A stretch of DNA of 64,000 nt from contig CACZGH010000029.1 in assembly GCA_902780635.1 (NCBI GenBank), forward strand, positions 1-64,000, in the 5' to 3' direction. Positions within the stretch are counted from its first letter, which is position 1; every line of letters begins with the position of its first letter. Below are positions 16,142-23,259 of the stretch, one piece after another. Below the pieces are notes generated by a model that saw only the letters and a list, made by a program, of their open reading frames with translations, did no database searches and was not told where the DNA came from. Source of the DNA: an uncultured Prevotellaceae bacterium. Its GTDB lineage: Bacteria > Bacteroidota > Bacteroidia > Bacteroidales > Bacteroidaceae. Position numbers and translations under genes: made by a program.

Positions 16142-17155
16142 ATACACAAAACGCATATACAGGGCGGCCATCAATAAGCAAGCCACTGTATAGACGACAC
16201 ATACCCATAAAGGATGAAAGCCTTGCTGGATCAGAGGCCGCGCGAATACACGCAATATGGGATGACAAACAAACACTCCTGCAGAGATGCCGCCTATGTA
16301 ACCAAACAGACGTCCACGACCATTTCCACCACACAACAACAGAAGCAGGACAACTGCAAATAGCGGGCTCAGCACCCATACCGAGACATGCACTGAAGTA
16401 TAGACCCACAACAAGGCAACAAGAGGTGCCAACAACCAACGAAAACGCATCATCCTGTCAAGAAAAGAATGGTCGGCATGTCTTGCCATCCATATTCCCA
16501 TCAGAAAAACGGGCAACCATAGCAGACTGTTGTGGCGAAGCAAAAAATGCGTTGGCGAGTCGGGGGCCGACAAGGCGAAATACTCTCCCACCGCCAATGT
16601 GACAGCGAAAGCTATCCACAACACCTTCTCAGAACGGCAATAATAAAACAACAGGTACCATATATAAAACTGCATGGTGAGGCCAAAATACCAGTACACC
16701 CCCGGACGGATTCCCTCTGCGTCCCAGAAATTATGCGTCAGGGTGAGTTGGCTGAGCAAGGTGGGCAAATCGGGCGTGTAATCGTTTATCCATCCCTCGA
16801 CTATCAGAAACAGCAGATAGGCCGGGGCCATCAGCAACCACAACTTCACGAAATGGCGCTTGAGATATGGCCACGCCTGTAGCTTCACCCCTGTCCGCTC
16901 ATACTTGGCAGCCAGGCCATAACCGCTCATAAACATGAACAAAGGCACGCCATACCACCCAAAGAAAGAAAAGAAAAACTCCACCGACGTGCCAGAGGTG
17001 AAAGAGAAGAACCGCATCAGCCTATTCACACGATAGTCCATAAACGCAAACTCACACTCCATGACATAACTGTCGAGATGCAAGAGATTATGCAAGCAAA
17101 TCAGTAAAATGGCGACCCCACGCATGCGCTGGGACATATCTCGTGAAATATTCAT
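16124..17155 (-). CDS. Acyltransferase family 3 membrane protein
   Basis: A 343-residue polytopic membrane protein of the acyltransferase 3 family (OatA/NolL type), which O-acylates exported sugars. The N-terminal RMRGVAILLICLHNLLHLDS contains the conserved His of the first helix. FSFFGWYGVPLFMFMSGYGLAAKYER is the family's second hallmark, with Arg close behind. About ten hydrophobic segments follow, ending ALYMRFVYKKLTS. The gene is convergent with the ATP-grasp gene, and its last codons come from the AACT octamer repeat at 16118, so the true ancestral C-terminus may have been altered. It faces the same envelope cluster as the GT2 and sulfatase genes. Confidence 0.85.
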   Translation of the reverse strand: MNISRDMSQRMRGVAILLICLHNLLHLDSYVMECEFAFMDYRVNRLMRFFSFTSGTSVEFFFSFFGWYGVPLFMFMSGYGLAAKYERTGVKLQAWPYLKRHFVKLWLLMAPAYLLFLIVEGWINDYTPDLPTLLSQLTLTHNFWDAEGIRPGVYWYFGLTMQFYIWYLLFYYCRSEKVLWIAFAVTLAVGEYFALSAPDSPTHFLLRHNSLLWLPVFLMGIWMARHADHSFLDRMMRFRWLLAPLVALLWVYTSVHVSVWVLSPLFAVVLLLLLCGGNGRGRLFGYIGGISAGVFVCHPILRVFARPLIQQGFHPLWVCVVYTVACLLMAALYMRFVYKKLTS

Positions 17156-17166
17156 TTTATTTGAGG

Positions 17167-17272
17167 AGTTCAGGAGTTGAGGAGTTGAGGAGTTCAGACA
17201 TTACCATGAATAAGGAGTTCGGGAGTTCAGGAGTTCGGGAGTTCAGACATTATCATGAATGAGGAGTTTAGA
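17167..17272. repeat. 8-bp AGTT-phased repeat array
   Basis: The gap between the acyltransferase and sulfatase genes holds AGTTCAGG, AGTTGAGG, AGTTGAGG and AGTTCAGA, then a 17-base spacer ending in ATGAATAAGG, then AGTTCGGG, AGTTCAGG, AGTTCGGG and AGTTCAGA, then a similar spacer (ATGAATGAGG) and AGTTTAGA. The spacer itself is repeated. The rest of the 320-base gap shows no gene or RNA signature. Confidence 0.6.
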
Positions 17273-17474
17273 CAGGACTTAAGAACGTCAGCAGAGCATG
17301 TGTCGCGAATAGCAAACAACGAAATGCTAATACCCGTCAAGTAGAGTTCTTTCGAAACTTGAAGTACAAAATTAAGAAAAATCTGGCATTGCGGCAAAAA
17401 TACGTCGCAGAAATTGCAAGTATCACGAAAAATGCGGAAATTTGCACTTCCCTACACCTTAGCATCAACACAAA

Positions 17475-19262
17475 ATGAGCCAAACATTCATCCGAATCCT
17501 CAGATATGTCAGTGCACCCATCCGCCGGGAACTGCCACTCTTCATCTTCACCGCTCTCACGCTCGCCACCGTCCGCGGCATCGACCTGTATCTCAACGGC
17601 AGGCCCACCACGCACACCGTCTTAGGCACGGTGGCAGGTTTCGCTCTTGCGATGCTCTGGTCCTACCTCATCACGTCGCTGTCCGCCATCTGTAGGAAGA
17701 GATGGCTGAAAATCACGTTGTATGTCCTCTTGACCATCTACTTCTTGATCAACCTATTTCTTTTCTACCATTTCAGCACCACGGTCAGCCCTACAATCCT
17801 CACCGTGACGGCAGAGACCAACCCACAAGAAGCCTCCGACTTCCTCAACGCTTTTCTCCTCACCCAAAATACTGGCACCGCCCTACTCATCGCTCTGGGC
17901 ATCCTTATCGCAGCCATCGCAGCAGAAATATTCCTCCCATATATCCGCCGGATGACACAGCACCGTATTGGTGTCGTCCTCACCACGATTCTGGCCGTCA
18001 GCGTGATAGTCACCGGTGTTCCTGCCGCTTGCGAGTTGTACACGCCCCTGACCCAATGCCAGTCGCCTGATGACATCAGCCAGTGGAGATTCGGCACCTA
18101 CGTCAAGCCCGCCGACACCATCACCGATCTCCTCTATTCGGTCTACGACATCTACTTAGCTTCAGACAACACCCATAAAGCCATCGCGGCTACACAACGG
18201 GCCAGTCAGGAACCGGTGAGCTGTCAAGAGACAGACAGCCTTGCCATCGTAGTCGTCATAGGCGAGTCATACATTAAAAGCCACTGTCAACTTTACGGAT
18301 ATGAGTTAGCCACGACACCCCAACTGAAAAACGAGTTGGACAGTGGAAGGCTCTATGTTTTCCACGACGCAGTATCGCCCTACAATATGACAAGCGACGT
18401 GATCAAGAATGTGTTCAGTTGCAACAGCATAGAAGAGCATGAACCATGGTATGACCTGCCTGCCTTTCCAGCCCTTTTCAGAAAAGCAGGTTACCATGTC
18501 TCGTTCTGGGACAACCAACGCTACTTCGACGCACAGAAAGAATACACCTTTGCACTCAACTCGTTTCTCTACAACGATGACATCTGCCGCACCTGTTACG
18601 ACGAGACCAACAAACGCACCTACAAATACGACCTGCAACTGGTAGAGGCTTTTCAGAAAGAGGCTCACCATGATGCCCCACACCGACTGGACATCCTGCA
18701 CCTCATGGGACAGCATTTCACCGCATCCAACAGATATCCACGCTCCAAGGCGTTCTCACGCTTCAGGTCCGACAGCATCCGGCGCGACGACGCTTTCATG
18801 ACCAGGAAGATCAAATATCAGATCGCCTGCTACGACAATGCCACCTACTACAATGACTTTGTCATAGGAAAGATCATCGACTTCTATAAAAACCAAAACG
18901 CCGTCATCTTATATTTCGCAGACCATGGAGAGGAAATCTACGACTATCGCAACTTCAAAGGGCGTGAGCATGGCGACATCAGTCCAAAGGCTCTTAAATA
19001 CCAGTTCGAAGTGCCGTTTTTCATATGGGTGTCCGATCGCTATCAAGCCAGCCATGCCAAGATATGCGAAGACTTGGCACGGGCCGTCCGACGTCCTGTC
19101 ATGCTCGACAATATCTGCCAGACCCTATTTCGCATCGGAGGTATCAACACTCCCTATTATCATCCACAGCGTGATGTCTCTCACCCGCTCTACCAGCCAC
19201 GCAAAAGGCTGATCCGAGGACAGTTTTACTATGAGGATAGGATTGGTAAGGATAAAAAGTGA
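17475..19262 (+). CDS. Phosphoethanolamine transferase-like sulfatase
   Basis: A 595-residue inner-membrane enzyme of the EptA/CptA/OpgE branch of the alkaline phosphatase superfamily. Five N-terminal transmembrane helices (residues 15-185) precede a periplasmic sulfatase domain. The metal and nucleophile site is IVVVIGESYIKSHCQLYGYE (about 260-280); the residue after GE is Ser rather than the Thr of EptA, and can serve as the nucleophile. Later motifs are ILHLMGQHF (conserved His), ILYFADHGEEIYD (D-H-G-E) and GREHGDIS. Such enzymes transfer phosphoethanolamine from phosphatidylethanolamine to lipid A or a surface glycan, often lowering sensitivity to cationic peptides. It stands alone on the plus strand, next to the GT2/ATP-grasp/acyltransferase cluster. 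Confidence 0.85.
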   Translation: MSQTFIRILRYVSAPIRRELPLFIFTALTLATVRGIDLYLNGRPTTHTVLGTVAGFALAMLWSYLITSLSAICRKRWLKITLYVLLTIYFLINLFLFYHFSTTVSPTILTVTAETNPQEASDFLNAFLLTQNTGTALLIALGILIAAIAAEIFLPYIRRMTQHRIGVVLTTILAVSVIVTGVPAACELYTPLTQCQSPDDISQWRFGTYVKPADTITDLLYSVYDIYLASDNTHKAIAATQRASQEPVSCQETDSLAIVVVIGESYIKSHCQLYGYELATTPQLKNELDSGRLYVFHDAVSPYNMTSDVIKNVFSCNSIEEHEPWYDLPAFPALFRKAGYHVSFWDNQRYFDAQKEYTFALNSFLYNDDICRTCYDETNKRTYKYDLQLVEAFQKEAHHDAPHRLDILHLMGQHFTASNRYPRSKAFSRFRSDSIRRDDAFMTRKIKYQIACYDNATYYNDFVIGKIIDFYKNQNAVILYFADHGEEIYDYRNFKGREHGDISPKALKYQFEVPFFIWVSDRYQASHAKICEDLARAVRRPVMLDNICQTLFRIGGINTPYYHPQRDVSHPLYQPRKRLIRGQFYYEDRIGKDKK

Positions 19263-19289
19263 GGAGATGGAATAATAAAGGAGAAGGTA

Positions 19290-19331
19290 AAAAAAAGGAA
19301 AAAAATAAGCCAGGCACTGAGTGTCTGGCTT
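19290..19331 (-). terminator. Terminator of peptide copy 1
   Basis: On the minus strand AAGCCAG-A-CAC pairs with GTG-C-CTGGCTT (19307-19331), followed by A and a T-rich run. It lies 20 bases after the stop of the frameshifted peptide copy. It may also insulate the sulfatase gene that ends at 19262. Confidence 0.75.
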
Positions 19332-19350
19332 AATGTTCCTTTGCCTTTGA

Positions 19351-19472
19351 TTAGAACAGAGGAGCGTCTTCTGTCGTTGGAGGAGTCTCGGTTGAAGCAA
19401 CCACTGGGGGCTCGCAAACTGAGCCAGCAACCATCATAGACAGAATGTCATTGGCTGTGAGTAAATCTTCAT
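19351..19472 (-). pseudogene. Frameshifted copy of the 41-aa peptide gene
   Basis: This copy is identical to the intact gene at 19690-19815 over its last 95 or so bases and has one silent difference nearer the start. Four bases present in the intact copy (AAGG on the coding strand) are missing after codon 9. Translation from the ATG at 19472 therefore meets a TGA three codons later. The downstream frame (MMVAGSVCEPP...) is preserved to the same stop but has no in-frame upstream ATG. The copy keeps a perfect promoter (19519-19549) and its own terminator (19290-19331). It may be a recent pseudogene, may start at the internal ATG-ATG, or may reflect a sequencing error. Confidence 0.65.
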
Positions 19473-19518
19473 AGTTGTAATTTTTAAAAAATTAATTAAT
19501 ATGATTATTAAAACAACG

Positions 19519-19549
19519 CAAAGGTAAGGCTTTTTTTCTATCTAGCAAA
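19519..19549 (-). promoter_or_regulatory. Consensus promoter of peptide copy 1
   Basis: The minus strand has TTTG (19546-19549), 19 bases, then TACCTTTG (19519-19526). It is intact although the gene it serves is frameshifted. The leader is about 40 bases. Confidence 0.75.
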
Positions 19550-19644
19550 ATTATTAACAAGATTTTTTCGCTTTTTTAGCAGATTGTTCACATAAAGGCG
19601 ACATTGTGCTTGAAAATAACAAATAGGGGGCAAATGACAAGACA

Positions 19645-19675
19645 CAAAAAAGGCCGAACATCCAATGTCCGGCCT
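19645..19675 (-). terminator. Terminator of the intact 41-aa peptide gene
   Basis: On the minus strand AGGCCG-G-ACAT pairs with ATGT-T-CGGCCT (19651-19675, three-base loop), followed by six T. It lies 15 bases beyond the stop at 19690. Confidence 0.8.
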
Positions 19676-19689
19676 GAATCTCTTGTTGA

Positions 19690-19815
19690 TTAGAACAGAG
19701 GAGCGTCTTCTGTCGTTGGAGGAGTCTCGGTTGAAGCAACCACTGGGGGCTCGCAAACTGAGCCAGCAACCATCATAGACAGAACCTTTGTCATTGGCTG
19801 TGAATAAATCTTCAT
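19690..19815 (-). CDS. 41-aa peptide with Y-x-x-P leader (intact copy)
   Basis: The peptide reads MKIYSQPMTKVLSMMVAGSV, then CEPPVVASTETPPTTEDAPL, then F. Its first 20 residues align with those of the 70-residue peptide at 7674-7886 (YSKPLTEIELNVMLAGSF). The second part is short, rich in Pro, Thr and Glu, and has a single Cys directly after AGSV. The gene has its own terminator and a -7 element TATATTTG upstream (weak -33), so it is a monocistronic unit. Near-identity with the damaged copy 340 bases away, including synonymous positions, shows a recent duplication. It might be a secreted or processed peptide, or a small lipoprotein if Cys21 is modified. No export or modification gene is adjacent. 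Confidence 0.65.
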   Translation of the reverse strand: MKIYSQPMTKVLSMMVAGSVCEPPVVASTETPPTTEDAPLF

Positions 19816-20026
19816 AATAGTAATAATTTAAATTAATACAATGTTGATTAAAATCAATGCAAATATAATAAAACCATCGTTAATATAAAAACATTTCAAT
19901 AGTCATTTATCATATTTTAACAATATGGCTATATATTGACATAAAATTAAATCTTGTTAACAAATAAACAAGTCTATATCGACCTCTCCTTCATATCTCA
20001 AACTGGATGTTCAATAGACAAATGTC

Positions 20027-20389
20027 TCAAATTGATAACAAATTTCGTAAAAGCCACCATCCGCACACCAATACCAAGGCTGTCCATATCACATACCTGC
20101 TATTGAGCAACATATATAGCCGGGGATGAGTCTTACGACGAAATTCAGCATAATACAACACAGCGATCAAAGGTAACGCAATCACGAGGAAGATATTGAA
20201 AGAAAGCGCCTGCAACACTTCACCATGGAGCAAACTATGGATGGCACGCTGGGAACCGCACCCGGGACACTTCAGGCCTGTTAGCACATAGAAAGGGCAC
20301 CGGGGAAAGAAACGGCTGACTGAGGGATCAAAGGATCCATAAACGACAACAGCCGCAAGAATGACCAAGATGACGAGCCGCTTTTTCAA
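20027..20389 (-). CDS. DUF2752 membrane protein
   Basis: A 120-residue membrane protein with the DUF2752 signature RCPFYVLTGLKCPGCGSQRA, followed by IHSLLHGEVLQALSFN. Three transmembrane helices are visible: residues 4-20, 60-80 and 97-115. The CPGCG-x-QR-x-xH motif could bind a metal. The function of the family is unknown. The gene starts 12 bases after the stop of the CD225 gene and is probably in the same operon. DUF2752 and CD225/TM2-like proteins often lie together in Bacteroidetes. Confidence 0.85.
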   Translation of the reverse strand: MKKRLVILVILAAVVVYGSFDPSVSRFFPRCPFYVLTGLKCPGCGSQRAIHSLLHGEVLQALSFNIFLVIALPLIAVLYYAEFRRKTHPRLYMLLNSRYVIWTALVLVCGWWLLRNLLSI

Positions 20390-20401
20390 GGTCAGAAAAC
20401 A

Positions 20402-20695
20402 CTAATTAAATGGAGAGAAAGCACCCGTGAGGTTGGAGAAGTTGAGCGCACAATAACCAAACTGAGAAACAAGCCCCAATACCAGTGCGATCAGTGTCCA
20501 CTTGCGTGCCTCCTCACTGGCATGTGTTGCCTCAGCATACTGTCCGCCGTTGTAAAGCGTCTCCACTTTGGCGGCATTGATAATACCCACCAGACCCAAT
20601 GGCATACAACAACAAAGCGTAACTACAATCGACTCTACCAACCATGTCTTGGGTGGCAGGGAATGGTATTGATATTCGGATGAAGACTGGTTCAT
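20402..20695 (-). CDS. CD225/dispanin family membrane protein, 97 aa
   Basis: The protein has the CD225 pattern: PKTWLVESIVVTLCCCMPLG (first, membrane-embedded helix with a Cys cluster), VGIINAAKVETLYNGGQYAE (cytoplasmic loop), then ARKWTLIALVLGLVSQFG (second helix). The eukaryotic members include IFITM restriction factors, and the cysteines there are palmitoylated. Bacterial members are of unknown function. It lies between a longer homologue (20774-21304) and the DUF2752 gene, all on the same strand, suggesting a three-gene unit. Confidence 0.85.
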   Translation of the reverse strand: MNQSSSEYQYHSLPPKTWLVESIVVTLCCCMPLGLVGIINAAKVETLYNGGQYAEATHASEEARKWTLIALVLGLVSQFGYCALNFSNLTGAFSPFN

Positions 20696-20773
20696 ATATA
20701 ATAAGGTGTTAGGGTTCGCGATTCGCTTTTTGCTATTCGCTATTCGAGGTTATGGGTTAGATGACATGACAAA

Positions 20774-21304
20774 TCATAGATGAGCAGAGGCAGCTAACCC
20801 AAACATGAGAATAAAGCCGACGACCAAAACCCAACACATCACATGAGCCACCACCGACCATATCAACCAGTTTTTGGCATTCTGCGACTTCCTCACGGCG
20901 TCATTGTACCGCCCCACCCGATAACTCGACTCCACATCGGCAGCGTTGACGAGGGCAGCGATACCAAGGGGCAAACAGCAGAGCACAGTGGCGATGATCG
21001 ACTCCACCAGCCAAGTCTTAGGCATTTCACCCATCGGCTGACCGCCCGTACTATAAGGCTGAGAATAGCCATTGGCATTCTGACCCATTCCACTCGTACT
21101 TTGGTATGCCTGGTAAGCGCCAGTGCCATCATGAGGTGGTGGCGTGGTGAAAATTCCTGACAATTCGGGTACGCTCCCCGCTTTCACCCATCCAGCGTAT
21201 CCTTCCTTCCACACCAGTGTCTCAGGAGTGATACCTTGCGACCTCAGTTCATCAATACTGAAAGGGCCTTTCTGTTCTCCGTTGATAACAATATAATACT
21301 TCAT
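20774..21304 (-). CDS. GYF_2 plus CD225 membrane protein
   Basis: A 176-residue protein with two domains. Residues 1-50 form a GYF_2 domain (YYIVINGEQKGPFSIDELRS, then WKEGYAGWVKAGSVPEL), a small module that in other proteins binds proline-rich peptides. A Gly/Tyr/Gln/Ser-rich linker of about 45 residues leads to a CD225 domain (PKTWLVESIIATVLCCLPLG, AALVNAADVESSYRVGRYND, then a second helix). The CD225 part is clearly a paralogue of the next gene. A consensus promoter at 21328-21358 gives a leader of about 17 bases, so this is the first gene of the unit. Confidence 0.85.
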   Translation of the reverse strand: MKYYIVINGEQKGPFSIDELRSQGITPETLVWKEGYAGWVKAGSVPELSGIFTTPPPHDGTGAYQAYQSTSGMGQNANGYSQPYSTGGQPMGEMPKTWLVESIIATVLCCLPLGIAALVNAADVESSYRVGRYNDAVRKSQNAKNWLIWSVVAHVMCWVLVVGFILMFGLAASAHL

Positions 21305-21327
21305 GTACGCATGTTTATTTTCTTGTG

Positions 21328-21358
21328 CAAAATTACGATATTTCCCCTATTCCACAAA
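21328..21358 (-). promoter_or_regulatory. Consensus promoter of the GYF/CD225 unit
   Basis: The minus strand has TTTG (21355-21358), 19 bases, then TAATTTTG (21328-21335). Confidence 0.75.
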
Positions 21359-21375
21359 CGGAAAAACTAAAAAAA

Positions 21376-22305
21376 TCACAACAGCAGTCCTAAAGTGGCG
21401 ATGATCAACCCCAGTCCGGCACCAAACCAAATGACGGCCTTGAGTTCTTTGTCCATCACCTGATGAATGATTTGCTCCGCCTCGTTCATATCCATCTCAT
21501 TGATGCGGGTTTCGATGATATGAGTGATGTCTATGGCATCGAGAATGCGGGGCAGCCGTTCGGAGATGGTCGTCCGATAGAGGTCGATGATGCTCTCACG
21601 CGCATGGGCAAGCCGTTCTTCGCGCCCCTCAATAAGTTGGCAGACAGGCTGATTGACAAACTTTTCGATCTCCTCGCTGATCATATTGCCCATCAATGCC
21701 TCAGAATTGTCACGTATCATTTCATTAATGTGCTTGGCCAGCAATTTCTCCGCTGGCTCAGCGATCAGATTGGTCAGTCTGTCAGCATGCAGCGCATTGT
21801 GGATGAAGCCCAGCAGGCCGCCCGTCATTTTGCTGATAGCTGTCTGCACGGCGATGTGAGAGATTTTGTTGCCCATCTCGGCGTTTTGCAGATGATGGTG
21901 TATCTGCTCAGAGAGCCGTGCGCTCACATCGTCTTTGACGAGCGCCAAGTCTTCTGGTGTGGCATAATGGCAGAGCCACTCTGCCAGCGTCTCATGATTG
22001 TCCCGTTGCCGGTCGATGAAACGGTCGATGTGGTCACGCAACCGAGAGATCATCTGCTCTGAGAGCAGGTTTTTCTCCAGCACCTCTCGGTTCATCAAGT
22101 TCTCGCTGATAGACGCTCCCACTGTGGCGGCGATGCGTCCGCGCTCCTTGGGGATGATGCCCGGAGTGAATGGCACATGCAGTCCAAAGATATATTTCTT
22201 CTGATGGGGGCGAAACAACATGCGGATGGCCACATCATTGGTGATATATCCAATGGCGCAACCGATGAGCGGAGTGAGAATGTATGTGATATCGAAATGC
22301 GGCAT
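21376..22305 (-). CDS. DUF445 family membrane protein
   Basis: A 309-residue protein of the DUF445 (YheB-like) family. The N-terminal helix ILTPLIGCAIGYITNDVAIR is followed by the family hallmark MLFRPHQKK...GLHVPFTPGIIPKER and GRIAATVGASISENLMNRE. The middle is a long helical region, and the C-terminus is a transmembrane helix (AVIWFGAGLGLIIATLGLLL), so both ends are membrane-anchored. The ATG at 22305 is preferred to a TTG two codons upstream. It lies ten bases downstream of the serine acetyltransferase gene and is probably cotranscribed. Its function is unknown. Confidence 0.85.
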   Translation of the reverse strand: MPHFDITYILTPLIGCAIGYITNDVAIRMLFRPHQKKYIFGLHVPFTPGIIPKERGRIAATVGASISENLMNREVLEKNLLSEQMISRLRDHIDRFIDRQRDNHETLAEWLCHYATPEDLALVKDDVSARLSEQIHHHLQNAEMGNKISHIAVQTAISKMTGGLLGFIHNALHADRLTNLIAEPAEKLLAKHINEMIRDNSEALMGNMISEEIEKFVNQPVCQLIEGREERLAHARESIIDLYRTTISERLPRILDAIDITHIIETRINEMDMNEAEQIIHQVMDKELKAVIWFGAGLGLIIATLGLLL

Positions 22306-22314
22306 AAGCAAGAA

Positions 22315-23208
22315 TCAAATACCCAGTCCTTCCGTGAATGACACGTCCACGGCTTTGCTTTGCAAGATGCGTGAGTGTGGCGGCACACTATGGGTGAGCC
22401 AGATGTTACCACCGATCACCGTGTCGTGTCCTATCGTGATGCGACCCAGGATGGTGGAGTTGGCATAGATGGTCACATGGTCGCCGATGATAGGATGACG
22501 TGGCACGTTGACCGGTCGCCCGTTGTCATCCACCTGAAAGTTCTTGGCGCCCAAGGTGACACCCTGGTAGAGCGTCACATGCTGGCCGATGATACAGGTC
22601 TCACCGATCACCACGCCTGTGCCGTGGTCTATGGCGAAATAGGGACCAATCTGTGCTCCCGGATGGATGTCGATGCCAGTGGCGGAGTGTGCCTGCTCTG
22701 TGAGGATGCGTGGCAAGATAGGCACTCCCATCTGGTGCAGCACATGGGCCACCCGAAAGTGCACCATTGTCTGAAGCACGGGGTAGCAGAAGATGACCTC
22801 GCTGTAGTTTTTCACTGCCGGGTCATTGTCGAAGATGGCTTCCACGTCAGTGTACAGCAAATGTTTGATCTCTGGCAGTGTGTCCATGAACCGCAAGGTG
22901 AGTTCATCGGCCTTTTCCGTAGCCGTGTCACGACAGTCACTTTCAAAGAGCAGTGCCAGGGCCACCTGCTCTTGCATCAGTGCGTAAAGCCGCTCCATGC
23001 TCACACCAATATGATACCCCCGAAACTGTTGACCAGAGTGCCTACGGTCGAAATAGCCGGGGAAAACGATGGCTTTCACTAGCCGGATGACCTCGCTGAG
23101 CGTCTCCACCGACGGCAGCGGACTGTCCATACAGTCTCTGAAGCGTCGCTCTTGTTCGCTGACCTCCGACAGGATCTCAATATTCTTCTGTAGTATGTTG
23201 TTTTCCAT
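22315..23208 (-). CDS. cysE: Serine O-acetyltransferase
   Basis: A 297-residue cytoplasmic enzyme that makes O-acetylserine from serine and acetyl-CoA, the first step of cysteine synthesis. The N-terminal helical domain (about 1-165) precedes a left-handed beta-helix of hexapeptide repeats. Diagnostic motifs are GIDIHPGAQIGPYFAIDHGT, GVVIGETCIIGQHVTLYQGV and TLGAKNF, then RHPIIGDHVTIYANSTILGR. The His-Gly pair in the DHGTG loop is catalytic in the family. The C-terminus is SVPPHSRILQSKAVDV. A long N-terminus is usual for the Bacteroidetes form. It is the first of two genes, the second encoding DUF445. Confidence 0.9.
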   Translation of the reverse strand: MENNILQKNIEILSEVSEQERRFRDCMDSPLPSVETLSEVIRLVKAIVFPGYFDRRHSGQQFRGYHIGVSMERLYALMQEQVALALLFESDCRDTATEKADELTLRFMDTLPEIKHLLYTDVEAIFDNDPAVKNYSEVIFCYPVLQTMVHFRVAHVLHQMGVPILPRILTEQAHSATGIDIHPGAQIGPYFAIDHGTGVVIGETCIIGQHVTLYQGVTLGAKNFQVDDNGRPVNVPRHPIIGDHVTIYANSTILGRITIGHDTVIGGNIWLTHSVPPHSRILQSKAVDVSFTEGLGI

Positions 23209-23259
23209 TATTTTGTGGTTTGCCTTTCGCTATTCGCGATGAGCGATGAACGCCAAACT

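Noticed and set aside
17167-17272. Possible CRISPR-like array
   Set aside because: The repeat unit is 8 bases with no unique 25-40 base spacers, and no cas gene is nearby.
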